Position numbers and translations under genes: made by a program. DNA of 64,000 nt, from the NCBI GenBank assembly GCA_025093555.1, contig JAIWNF010000032.1:372001-436000 (forward strand). Reading direction: 5' to 3'. This DNA comes from Circinella umbellata (lineage: Eukaryota; Mucoromycota; Mucoromycetes; Mucorales; Lichtheimiaceae). Numbering within the stretch: the stretch's first letter is position 1; the number at the start of each line of letters is the position of its first letter. This document shows, piece by piece, positions 49,989 to 59,770 of the stretch. The notes under the pieces were generated by a model. It had not been told where the DNA came from. It ran no database searches and saw only the letters and a program-made list of their open reading frames with translations.

Positions 49989-50375
49989 TGCGAGATTAAT
50001 AAAAAGTAGATTTCGAAAAAAAAAAAACAAAGTTTTATTTGATTTTACTTAATTTTTTTCAGGTACATACAATCTGGGTACTTTAAATCGGTCACAAATT
50101 TTAAGTGACCGGACCAAAAACTCAGATGAACCGGGCGTGACCCACTATGCGTTTTTTGATAATACCTACTATGTATGTTAATATTGGTAGTTGAAATATC
50201 AAAAAATGGTTCAAACCGTAGAAATACACATCATATTGACAAAATATCCTAAATATTGTGAAAATATTGATAACCTATCCTGAATGTTGCGAGAATATTT
50301 TGAGGATATTGAACAACCTTGAAAAACATTTATACACCTTGAAAATGTGTCAAAAGCTTGAAAAATAGGGGGTTA
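49989..50375. other. Crypton upstream region
   Basis: Promoter side of the recombinase gene. It contains CCGGACC at 50109-50115 preceded by AAATTTTAAG, the inverted counterpart of the GGTCCGG/AAAATTTT box at 46933-46948, and a CCGGGCGTGACCC stretch near 50133-50145. The remaining 200 bp has repeated AATATT/TTGAAAA words. Confidence 0.4.
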
Positions 50376-51066
50376 CACCACGGCTAAAATACGTAATAGA
50401 AATGAATGGATTTCCGTGAACCTGCATGATCATTAATGGCATGAATCTCTATGAAAAATGTCAGTTCATGGAGATCCATAGATCTATGTAGAATCATAGA
50501 TATTCAGTCAAATCCATTACCTATTTATATGCAGATTCATGGATTTTAAGCACCTAGTTTGTAAATGATATATATTTTACTTTATGAACATATACATTAT
50601 ACTGCGGCTGTAACATGGTTGAAACCACTTCTACTATATTACGATAAGCACTTTGAATAATAAAATTCTCTTTTTGTGGGTCATTAACTATGTGAGATAA
50701 TGAGAAAAGTAGTAAAAAAGGTGCGTGGGAATACTACTTCTCGTCAAACGATCATGGCTTCACGAAGTATAAAAATGTAATTTCATAGATTATCACTCAT
50801 ATTTACAAAGCACGCATTTTCATTCATATTCATAGGTATTTTTCCATAGATATTTGTTCAGTTTTATGCAGATTCATATATCATTCAGAACCATACATTC
50901 TCACTCAGATTCATTAATCTCTGTAATAGAGATTCATGGATTTATTTTTATGAAAATGAATGATTGTCTTTTTTCATGCATATTCATAGAGAAGCATGGC
51001 ATTTCATAACCTTTAGTTCATATTCATTGAGAATTAGGTAATTCCATGCAATTTTTAGCCGTGGTG
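50376..51066. mobile_element. 691-bp CACCACGGC element, copy 2 (inverted relative to copy 1)
   Basis: CACCACGGCTAAAAT at 50376 to TTTTTAGCCGTGGTG ending 51066. Flanked on both sides by TTA (50373-50375 and 51067-51069), a 3-bp target duplication as in the CACTA superfamily. Length is exactly that of copy 1 and the sequence is its reverse complement with scattered changes. Interior subterminal motifs are preserved. Confidence 0.9.
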
Positions 51067-51159
51067 TTAGCTAAACAATCTTGAACGCCTTTCAAGGTCC
51101 GTCAAGGCCATTCAAGCCTTGAACATTTTTTCCGATGGAGGTCGTATAGTGCGCGTTGT

Positions 51160-52033
51160 ATGGAACGAACAATTGGATTGATGAGTCGTCGCATAAAGTC
51201 CAAGTCGTCTGTTGCAAAAAATGCTGGAAATCAGATGGTGATGCTAGCTGCTTACCGGGACCTTGAAAAACTCGAGCTTTGTTCTGATACAACAATGGAC
51301 AACAACAATGATACTAGTAAAATCCGAATTAATGATGAAGCGATCTTTCAATTGGAGGATGGTGATGATCAACCACAGCTCTGTAATCCATATACATCTC
51401 TTCTTACTAATTACAGTCATTGGCATTTACCAACTCACGTGAAAAATTATTGGCTACGTAAATACCCTCAAGAACAATGTGAAATCGATAAAAATATTGT
51501 TGTTGGAACTATATTACATATTCAAGGAAATATTTTCAGCAGTGAAATCAACAATGAAGTCAACAATGCGCGTATTCGTAACTTTGTGCAAATCTCCTCA
51601 TTGCTCTATGATGTTTATGCTCGTCAACGATCTCATGTACCAGAATTAAAATGGGGATCATTTTATGGAGAATTACTGATGTTTTTTTCAAACAAATACA
51701 GTAACTACTAATTCTTATTACTAATATGAGCCATGAAAATGTAAGTCATTGATTACTAATATAACTGTTTCTCCTAATTGTTCAGATGACCATGAACATC
51801 TTTTGTGTCTCGTGAAAATTTACAACAATATACAAAAGAATGAAGCTGGAGTCGCGTATGGAACATATAGTTATCGATCAACAACAACTGGTCGATTATA
51901 TGTAACGAATGTAGAAGATATTGAAGGACATTGTGCGTATATACCATCTGCTGAATATTCCAGTCGATATTATTATCCAATCATAGGATTTGTTCCTAAT
52001 GAATTGAATTTAGGTGATACGCGGCTCATTTAA
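51160..52033 (+). pseudogene. CACTA-like transposase, C-terminal fragment
   Basis: Exon-like block 51160-51699 begins MERTIGLMSRRIKSKSSVAKNAGN. This resembles the conserved segment near the C-terminus of En/Spm-CACTA-like transposases in fungi and plants (ER-x-IG/MK-x8-KS-x9-N). A GT-AG intron (about 51700-51785) joins it to 51786-52033, which reads DHEHLLCLVKIYNN then TGRLYVTNVEDIEGHC and ends at a stop. The catalytic region is absent, so the fragment is dead. It lies directly beside a CACCACGGC terminus (52562), consistent with being the coding remnant of that family. Family assignment is from pattern memory. Confidence 0.5.
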
Positions 52034-52179
52034 AACAAAAGAAATAACAAAAAAGCATAAATAAAGTCTTGGATTTCTTTTACTTTACCTTTTACTAGAG
52101 ATTTTGAAGTTTGGTTCTTATTTTTTTAATGTTTATTTTTGCGGTGATATCTATTCGAAGTCGCATTCTATATACTGTC

Positions 52180-52562
52180 GCGTTTTATGGATTTACATGA
52201 ATATTTATGCATTCACGGATATTTATGGGACTTTATGGAAAGTCATATACTGCAATTCCTGAATTTTCCGAGATTTTCATGTACTTCCACAGAGCTAAAG
52301 ATATTCATTGCGTTTCATGTAGATCATAGAGCTGTCATTTGTGGTATTTTCCTGCTTTTTCATAGCGAGGCACTGATACATAGATTTTCATATATTTCCA
52401 TCGCTATACATTACAATTATTCATGGATAATCATAGATAATTTACATGAAAATCTATATTTTCAAAAAATCATGGACTTTTATTGATATTCATTACTTTA
52501 CACTGACCAACTTGACCGTTTCATGGATTTTCATGACGTACCATATTCCGTTTGCCGTGGTG
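52180..52562. mobile_element. Right terminus of a third CACCACGGC-family element
   Basis: Dense repeats of ATGGATTTTCATG, TTCATGGA and CATGAAAATC variants lead to a terminal TTTGCCGTGGTG ending at 52562, the same outermost 9 bp as the two 691-bp copies. The interior sequence is different, so this is a related but longer or diverged element. Its matching left end was not found, and it is probably truncated near 51067. Confidence 0.65.
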
Positions 52563-52709
52563 ATAAGTTTGGCCAGTTAGTAATACTGGTGAGTATTTTT
52601 TATCCATATTAACAATATCAATTATATATTCTAATATATCAAATAAAGGTCTTTTTAAGTGAATTATATTTATTACGGTCAGGCGCAGCGTACTATAACG
52701 ACCCTAACA
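52561..52709 (-). repeat. LTR of a Ty3 chromovirus remnant (149 bp)
   Basis: On the minus strand it begins TGTTAGGGTCG at 52709 and ends CTTATCA at 52561. It is immediately preceded by a purine-rich tract (complement of 52710-52720), the expected position of the polypurine tract before a 3' LTR. Its end overlaps the CACCACGGC terminus by 2 bp. A second, inverted partial copy lies at 56072-56153. Confidence 0.65.
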
Positions 52710-52720
52710 TGCCCCCTCTA
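52710..52720 (-). other. Polypurine tract of the chromovirus remnant
   Basis: Minus-strand AGAGGGGGCA abuts the TG start of the LTR. It primes plus-strand DNA in LTR retrotransposons. Confidence 0.55.
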
Positions 52721-53065
52721 TGTTGCGCCTGTAGTCGGACTTTTGCTGCGCCCGTAGTAATTCTCAAGAACAATAATTGAACTCCAGTTTATTAAAATAA
52801 AATATTATCTCTATTTATATGAATCTTATTATCGGTGGGATATATTGATATATGTATACGTAAGATTTATATCTGTCATGGCCGTGTGAATTATGAATAT
52901 AAGATTAATGATATTAAGATTAGACTTTGAGCGGTTGACGATATGATATATCTACGCAGCTGTTATCCTTTATCACTATAGAAGACGGACTTCTGTGTTC
53001 TTACAAATCATGGTCCAAATAGGGAAATACACGAATGTCAGCAAAGCATAATTAAAGATACGCTA

Positions 53066-55553
53066 AGGTGGGAGTCAGCTAAAAGGGTGTTTTTAAGGCC
53101 CGATTTTGAACCTTTATAAATATTTATCTACACACGTGATTAACGCGAAACATAGTGCAATCGATAGCTTTTGATGAGACGAACACAATGTACTAATTTT
53201 TTTTTCAGGTGAACTCTTACTGCGGAGCTATTAACAATCAAAGTTAGAGTGTTTTACCATTTTAAGCAGGGACGTGGACATTTTTTGCATTTGAGTTTTA
53301 CACCATTTCACTTAAATTAGATTCAATCTCGATTATATATTCTTACATCAATAAAATTACACACTTAATTTCAATGGCAAGACCAAAAAGAAGATCCACC
53401 ATTGGTAAATCCAATTATATCAGAGGGAAAAAAGCAAAACTTGAACGCGTACAAACTGAACAAGAACGCACTATGCAACCAATTGAGTCTATGTTCATGA
53501 TGAGGAACAAATCATCAGCGATGAAGATATTACAGACGAAGAAGAAATAGACGAAAATGAGTTTGACTTTTCAGAGACTGAAGTAGTTAATGTTCAAACA
53601 CGCTTAAATACCTTCATTGCTTGGACACCAGGTTCTGACAAAAAAGGACGTCCAACAATTTACCGCAAAAAAGACCCACGTACAGTTGCAAGCCATGAAA
53701 AAAAGCAAATCGAAAAGGCTACTGGCTCCCGTCGCATTGATGAAATGTTTGGACAGCAAAAAGACACTGTCAAGGTAGCAACAAAAACGAAAGAACAACA
53801 ACAGCTGGATAACTTGAAAGAATGTGCAATTGCCCTTGCAAAATATGCTGATCCTTATAAAAAGTTTGATAATCTAAGCGTCTTGCAAAGAGTACGTCTT
53901 TCTACTCTTTATCATTTTTTTACAAAAGTCTTGAATGGAGCTGGAAAGACGGAAGCCTCAGAACAACTAAGCATAGATATGTGGCAGCGGAAAGAGCGAT
54001 TTGCTCGACGTATACGTGAATGGGCCAATGAATACCTTGATACAAAAGCATTGACTCCATCAAAAAGAGGTATTCACATCAAAACAGCATCGGTACTCCG
54101 GGATGAGCATTTGAAAGAAAAATGTGTTCATTTTATTCGATCAATTAGACCAGAATCAAGAACTATTCGACTTCTAAGAAAGTTCATTGAAACGGATCTT
54201 ATAATTGATGAAAAAGTACTGAACAAACGCGTTGAATCAATCTCAGAATCCACTGTTCGACGATATTTGAAAATATGGGGCTTTAAACTTCGAAGCAAAA
54301 CTGATTCAATTTATATTGATGGACATGAACGACCAGATGTTGTCGGGTACCGCAAAAAGTGGGCTAATAGAATGCTTGCGTATAAAAAGACAATGGTGCG
54401 ATACGACGAATATGATGAGGCACAAGAGCCTCTGAGGATGGAAATTTGGGTACATTTAAAATAATAAAAGAACTGTTAGATGTTGAATGCGTGTAATTAA
54501 AAGAAGATTTACTAATTGTATTACATTAATTACATATAATTATAAGGATCGGCCAAAAGTGCTTGTAACCCATGATGAAACGTTATTTTTATGCCAACGA
54601 TAGCAAATGAATGTTGTATCTTGCTACCGATGAAACGATCATTCGTAAGAAAGGTGAAGGCCGTGCTATTATGCTCAGTGCATTTGGATGCTCATGCCAT
54701 GGTCTTTTCTCTTGTGAGACAATTCTTCCTGGTGCTCAGCATGATGGCTATTGGAAAAAAGAGAACATGGCAAAGCAGCTACAATCAGCAATTAAAGAAT
54801 TCAATACTCTTCATCCTAATTGCATTGGTGTATTCCGCTTTGACCAAAGCTCGAATCATTCAGCTATGCCAGATGATGCCTTAAATGCTCATCGAATGAA
54901 CATGGGACCTGGTGGAAAACAGATCGTTTCACGCGACAGTGGCTACTATGACCAGAATCGTCAATAGGTTGCTCAATCCATGGCTGATGCTAATGGTGTG
55001 CCTCGTGGTCTGCGAGTAGTGCTGAGTGAAAGAGGTCTATGGCCAGCCCAAGGTTTGAACCGTTAGTGTAAAAGACAGAGTACCATTAATTGCTGTGCTG
55101 TTCATCTAATGGAATCACAGCCTGATTTCAAGAGTCAGAAATCGCTCTTGGAAGAAATATGTGCTAACAATCATATGATCTTTGAGCTTTATCCAAAGTA
55201 TCACTGTGAATGCAATTGGATCGAAAGGGTATGGGCTGAAATGAAAAAGATTGCAAGGGAAGAATGCGATTATTCTTTCAAATCATTACAAAATCGTATC
55301 AAAGACCTACCTAAAAGAATTCCAATCCAGCACATCATTCATTATGAACAATGTGCCTGGAAATTTATTGAAATGTACAGCAGAGGGTTAGACATTAGAA
55401 GAGCTGAATGGACAACCAAAAAGTACAAAAGTCACCGTGTACTTCCACCAACTTTAGATTTTTCTGATTTCCATGAATAATTGTAGTACCCAAATCGGGC
55501 TTTAAATATATTTTCATTTTTGCAAAAAACACCCTTTTAGCTGACTCCCACCT
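53066..55553 (+). mobile_element. IS630/Tc1-like DNA transposon inserted in the chromovirus
   Basis: A 2488-bp element with about 29-bp inverted ends that begin AGGTGGGAGTCAGCTAAAAG and are perfectly matched to that point. The left flank is TA (53064-53065) and the right flank CA (55554-55555), consistent with one mutated TA duplication. It splits the chromovirus integrase frame: sequence on both sides joins into one chromodomain-encoding frame on the minus strand. Contains a decayed transposase. Confidence 0.9.
53374..55480 (+). pseudogene. Broken IS630-like DDE transposase
   Basis: ATG at 53374 starts a basic N-terminus (MARPKRRSTIGKSNY). A frameshift near 53490-53500 leads into an acidic segment, then a long open block 53745-54448. 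A GT-AG intron (54449 to about 54548) joins to VTHDETLF (first Asp, about 54570). A 1-bp shift and TGA follow near 54590-54610. The domain continues with VFRFDQSSNHS (second Asp, about 54830) and MNMGPGGKQ. Stops lie near 54965 and 55063, and it ends with YPKYHCECNWIERVW (Glu, about 55190-55230). The GPGGKQ and FHCE-x-NxIE pattern is a widespread fungal transposase type. At least five lesions make it non-functional. Confidence 0.85.
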
Positions 55554-56069
55554 CAAGGTCATTGAAATGTTCAATGGGTTCCCAAGTATCATCGTCAGGA
55601 CCGTAACCTTTCCATCGTACAAGATGTTTATAATTTCCTGGTGTTCCTTCATGATCAATGATTGATTGAACTTCAAAGAAGTCATCGCCAGAAGCAATGG
55701 TGTCCTGAGAAATTAATTTTATTTGATGTGGAGGAACATCACGTGAGTGAAGAGCGCCAGTTGCGTCAGTAAGAACGTATTGGCCATTGCCTTTATTCTT
55801 TCCATGCACTGTGTAAGGGCCCTCATAACGAACGTCTGTTTTAGATCGGCGCGTCATATTTTGAGTCATCACTTTGCTGCCAACAGGAAATTCTTTAATA
55901 ATTCGGAATTTTTTAGAAAATTTTCCTTGCTGGGCTTTTTGAATAGCATCCATACGATCTCTGATGGCTGGTATAACAATGTTAGCCATGTTTTCTTCCC
56001 GTTTGTCATTGAAGTGTATTTTATTATTTACTTCAGCGGAATTTAAATGAGAATAATCTTCCCATAAAT
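55554..56069 (-). pseudogene. Ty3 chromovirus integrase C-terminus with chromodomain
   Basis: Minus-strand frame from about 56069 down to 55554. It contains RDRMDAIQKAQQ, then FPVGSKVMTQNMTRR and YEGPYTV, as in the GPF/Y module of Ty3 integrases. The chromodomain follows: FFEVQSIIDHE, then YLVRWKGYG-type sequence (here HLVRWKGYGPDDDTWEPIEHF). Chromodomains steer integration toward modified histones. The frame is cut by the IS630-like insertion after HFNDL and continues left of 53066 for a few codons before a stop. Upstream it is truncated at an inverted LTR piece (56072), so protease, RT and the integrase core are missing. Confidence 0.85.
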
Positions 56070-56071
56070 TC

Positions 56072-56153
56072 TTTGATATATTAGAATATATAATTGATAT
56101 TGTTAATATAGATAAAAAGTACTCACCAGCATTACTAATTGGTCAAACTTACA
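56072..56153 (+). repeat. Inverted LTR fragment
   Basis: 82 bp matching the 3' half of the LTR at 52561-52709 but in the opposite orientation (here on the plus strand), ending CAAACTTACA. About eight differences by eye. It abuts the truncated integrase and may mark a rearrangement. Confidence 0.7.
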
Positions 56154-56154
56154 C

Positions 56155-56302
56155 TGATAATTGAAAATATAATATAGAGAGAAGGGTAAAGAATATAAGA
56201 AATAACAACTAAGTTACTAATATATGGAAATACAATTGTCAGATGTGACAGCTAATTACAATTCTGCTTAAAATTAAAAAATAAGGATTTCATTCAGTTA
56301 CA
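56155..56302 (-). repeat. Second LTR-like sequence (148 bp) with polypurine tract
   Basis: On the minus strand it begins TGTAACTGAATG at 56302, directly after the purine-rich GATGAGGGGCGTGA (complement of 56305-56318), and ends CAATTATCA at 56155. Length and the TTATCA end resemble the 149-bp LTR, but the body is unrelated. Upstream sequences of both share ACTACGGGCGC, suggesting related elements. Confidence 0.45.
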
Positions 56303-56319
56303 CATCACGCCCCTCATCT

Positions 56320-56709
56320 GATTATGAATTTTTGGCGCGCCCGTAGTCATTCCCATGATTTATTAATTAGTCTTATCATTATATAGTTTTTGATTCGTCC
56401 TATTACTTTGTATCGCTGGTTTCCAGTCGTCTTTATTTCGTTATATTGTTGTATCTCTGCTATTGCAGTCGTTTATATCTCTGTCCTTCTATATTATTGG
56501 TATTTCTTATTTCTCATATATTGTATCCCAAATTTTATGTTTTGTATCTCATTCTCAATTATTATTGGTTTAGTGTGACAGTCTAATACCGAACAAATAC
56601 AATAGAGCACAGGATGGACGACTTTAGTACAAGGAGATAGCGAAAAAGAATGTCGGAGCTTAATAGGTGTTTATACTCATCTCATGAGCAATTTTTTTAT
56701 TTTTGTTTT
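56320..56709. other. Probable retroelement 3' non-coding sequence
   Basis: Contains GCGCGCCCGTAGTCATTCCC near 56334-56353, similar to GCTGCGCCCGTAGTAATTC near 52746. Otherwise AT-rich without a gene. Frame 56390-56578 is not protein-like. Confidence 0.35.
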
Positions 56710-57222
56710 TACTATATTTTGCTGTGTATATGTACAAGTGATCATTGTCTACACAATGTGAGGGTGTTTTTTTTATAATCCCAGGACCGCTACTATATTT
56801 TGCTATGGATATGTCCGAGTGATCATTGTCTACACAATGTGAGGGTTTTTTTTATAATCCCAGGACCACTACTATATATTGCTATGGATATGTCCGAGTC
56901 ATTGTCTACACGATGTGAGCGTTTTTTTTATAATCCCAGGACCGCTACTATATTTTGCTATGGATATGTCCGAGTGATCATTGTCTACACAATGTGAGGG
57001 TGTTTTTTATAATCCCAGGACCGCTACTATATTTTGCTATGGATATGTCCGAGTGATCATTGTCTACACAATGTGAGGGTTTTTTTTATAATCCCAGGAC
57101 CACTACTATATTTTGCTATGGATATGTCCGAGTGATCATTGTCTATACGATGTGAGCGTTTTTATATAATCTCAGAACCACTACTATATTTGCTATGGAT
57201 ATATCCAAGTGATCATTGTCGA
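56710..57222. repeat. Tandem array, about 79-bp unit, about 6.5 copies
   Basis: The unit contains TTTTGCTATGGATATGTC, then GATCATTGTCTACAC, then a poly-T stretch and TAATCCCAGGACC. The ATTGTCT word recurs at 56744, 56825, 56901, 56979, 57059, 57138 and 57215 (spacings 76 to 81 bp). Variation is mainly in poly-T length and CAATGTGAGGG versus CGATGTGAGCG. The last unit is the most diverged. Confidence 0.93.
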
Positions 57223-58465
57223 TCAGCTGTCACTTACAGGCTAGGTATCATTGATCGAATTTCACTGACTTCGACACCAAGTACAAAGGTAAAATGAAAT
57301 ATATAAAATTAGAGAGAAAAAGCTGTACGGAAAAAAGAAGTGGGCGGAATTATATAAAATAAGACTGGTATTGATTTATAGACAAGGGGTGATGCGATAA
57401 ATGATACCTGTACTAATGTCTTGAACCATGTGTGGTTTTTTGGGAGGTACTTGTTAGCGAACCTTGGTGATATGATCAGATCGAAATGGTTTCGCATGTT
57501 TTGAAGATCCGTATGGTATATACACACACAATTTGACATGGTCCATGCTTACATCTATATGCTGTTCAAGAATCTGAGTGAATACTGAGTTCAGGATGAT
57601 TGTACTGTTCTCACCTCGTTTACTAACTTATTCAAACGTTTTCCTTTTGATCACTAAAGATAATTGTGTCTAGGTTTTACCAGGAGTCATACATTATCTG
57701 CATTTTATTTTTAGGACATGCTATTCCAGATCTTCAAATCGAATGCTTACCAATGTGGATAACTATGTCATAGGAGCGATGGTATTACCGTAATCAAATT
57801 TATGACTGATTTGTCATTACCAGCATAATCGAAAAAAACAACAGTATAAGCAAGACGTTTTAGGTCTGAAGGTAATCTCTTCAGAAACCTCGATACCCTG
57901 CTGTTATCAAACTTTTTGTCAATAGCCCATTTAGTGATGCGTGTTTAAAATATCTCAATTTTCGAAAAATGACGGTTTAAGTCAGGATGGACCTTAAAAG
58001 CGCTAAACTGCTCTACCTCTTGGTTATTAAAAAAGTGACGCGAGGATTCAGTTGGTAGTAGCGCTAAGTATACTTCAGGAAAAAAGAAGCACGTGTCAAA
58101 CGAGAGGGCAATATCCTGTGTTTAATTACAGCGCGTCTTTTTACTTACCTATTTTAACATTATACAGTGAAAACTTACTGAATGTTCATTTATATTTAAT
58201 ATTTCAGAACATCGAAAAAGATACTTATACAGATATTTATATACAGTATATGGGTTCTAGAATGCCAACATCAAAACCTTCCATTGAATTGAAATATAAT
58301 TTTACTGCTGGTTGTAAACTTGCTGAAAAGTTAGGTTACCAGAACTATACACAACTATTAGTTATCTTGTGGGCTTTTATAGTTTTTTTTTGAAGTCCAT
58401 GACTTTACGTATATTTCTTTCTTCGCTTTATGGTTGGAGTTAATACTTATTTTTAAATAAATGAC
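57223..58465. other. Unassigned sequence with weak coding-like patches
   Basis: Minus-strand frame 57309-57539 and plus-strand frame 58052-58393 (contains SKPSIELKYNFTAGCKLAEKLG) have partly protein-like composition but no recognised family, and the former has close frame breaks. Probably decayed mobile or gene-family sequence. Confidence 0.3.
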
Positions 58466-58571
58466 TAGCGTTTTCCTGCCTCGCTTTGCTTCGGGTCATT
58501 CAATGGAAAACACGTCGCAAGGGGAGCGGTAAGTCACCCCCCTTGACTCCCCGAAAAGGCGCTTCGCGCCT
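58466..58571 (-). mobile_element. Possible Helitron 3' terminus with GC-rich hairpin
   Basis: An island of unusually high GC. AGGCGCTTCGCGCCT (58557-58571) is a perfect 6-bp stem with a 3-nt loop. GTTTTCC and GGAAAAC form another pair around the CTCGCTTTGCTTCGG core. On the minus strand the segment ends CGCTAGT, fitting the CTAG-T end of Helitrons. The hairpin is farther from the end than usual, so the call is tentative. Confidence 0.35.
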
Positions 58572-59028
58572 GGTAGCAACAATGTTCAAGGCTGTATAAC
58601 TGTTTTGTAAATCCAATCAAATAAAATAATAAGCTGTGATAGTATAATAATGAAATGTTTTAGGATTGGATGATAACATTTTATTGAACAAAAAAACAAA
58701 TAATACATTAATGCTGCGACTTACGTATAATTTACTACTATGGTAATAATATGGTGACAATAACTATTTTAGTTTTATAATAATCACTATCTTTAATAGA
58801 TAAAAAAAACAAAAGGCAGTGGGTTACATATTATTTCATTGACACATTAAAAGGTTGTTCTAGAAAATTCTGAAATTTATATAAAAGCTGTTGAAAGTAA
58901 AAGTTGACCTTATCAAATTTTTGTAGAAGCACGCAGGTATTATTGTTGAAAAAAGGTAAGTCAATTCAGTATGTAAGAAGTTATAAAAGTGAAGGAAAAG
59001 GGGATATTATTTTATGATAAACACTATT

Positions 59029-59165
59029 TTCTGTAATAAGGTGACCAGCCTTGCCTATCCTTTTCTACAATTATATACAAATTTCTGTAATCTATAACGC
59101 GTGAAAATACAACATATAACTGATCATGCAATCAACAGGGTAATATTCTTGCTCTTCGCTCTGGT
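59029..59165 (-). pseudogene. Helitron/PIF1-like helicase C-terminal scrap
   Basis: The minus-strand frame reads RARILPC, a stop, then LHDQLYVVFSRVIDYRNLYIIV. This matches the HGQLYVALSRV motif at the end of Helitron and PIF1 helicases. Gly-to-Asp and Ala-to-Val changes and the stop show decay. It lies upstream, in the same orientation, of the possible Helitron end at 58466. Confidence 0.55.
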
Positions 59166-59380
59166 TCTTGTTGGCGAGTATTAGGTGAACGATCCAACAC
59201 ACAAACACCAGCGAGGGAACTACTGTGCATAACACTACAAATCTTTTGGATTGTGCCGCAACCTTTTATCGTCATCTTTACACAGCTACATCAGTACACC
59301 AACATGATGTCAACTCACTCTTTAGTTCTATGCATTCTAATAGGAAACTTAGGGGCGAAGATTGTCTCTTTTTTTGACTA
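59166..59380. other. Short unassigned spacer
   Basis: No recognised feature between the helicase scrap and the LINE fragment. Confidence 0.4.
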
Positions 59381-59585
59381 TTGAATGGAGTGATGAAGAT
59401 CTTACCCATTGCCTTTTTAAAAAATTGCCATTTCAAAGTAGTCCTGGTATTTGATGGAATTTCTTATGCAATACTAAAAGTTATTCTTCGTCATACTGGT
59501 TGTCACACACTATTTCTCCAAGTTATTAATGAAGCTTTGGGTTTCGGTCGTTTTCCTTATACCTGGAAGCGTAGGGAAACACGAA
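59381..59585 (+). pseudogene. LINE fragment from the start of the RT domain
   Basis: The frame contains FDGISYAILKVILRH and LFLQVINEALGFGRFPYTWK. These correspond to the DGIxYExLK and INxAL-x-G-x-FPxxW segments that open the LINE reverse-transcriptase domain. This part precedes, in an intact element, the part found at 37093. Everything downstream of TWK is lost. Confidence 0.65.
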
Positions 59586-59770
59586 ACTGTGTAGCGTCAA
59601 ATGCGTGGCGAAGCACACAAAAAACTGAAAAATCCCACAAAAAAACATCCCACCCAAACAAAAACGTACCTCACCGAGATGTCGAAAATGTTGAGAAACA
59701 AGTTGTCCATGTGCGAGAGGGCGACTATGTAGAAAAGAGCAACAACAAAAAGGTCATCAGAAGGACCATA

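Noticed and set aside
56710..57222. CRISPR-like array
   Set aside because: The whole 79-bp unit repeats with no unique spacers, and the surroundings are eukaryotic. It is a minisatellite.
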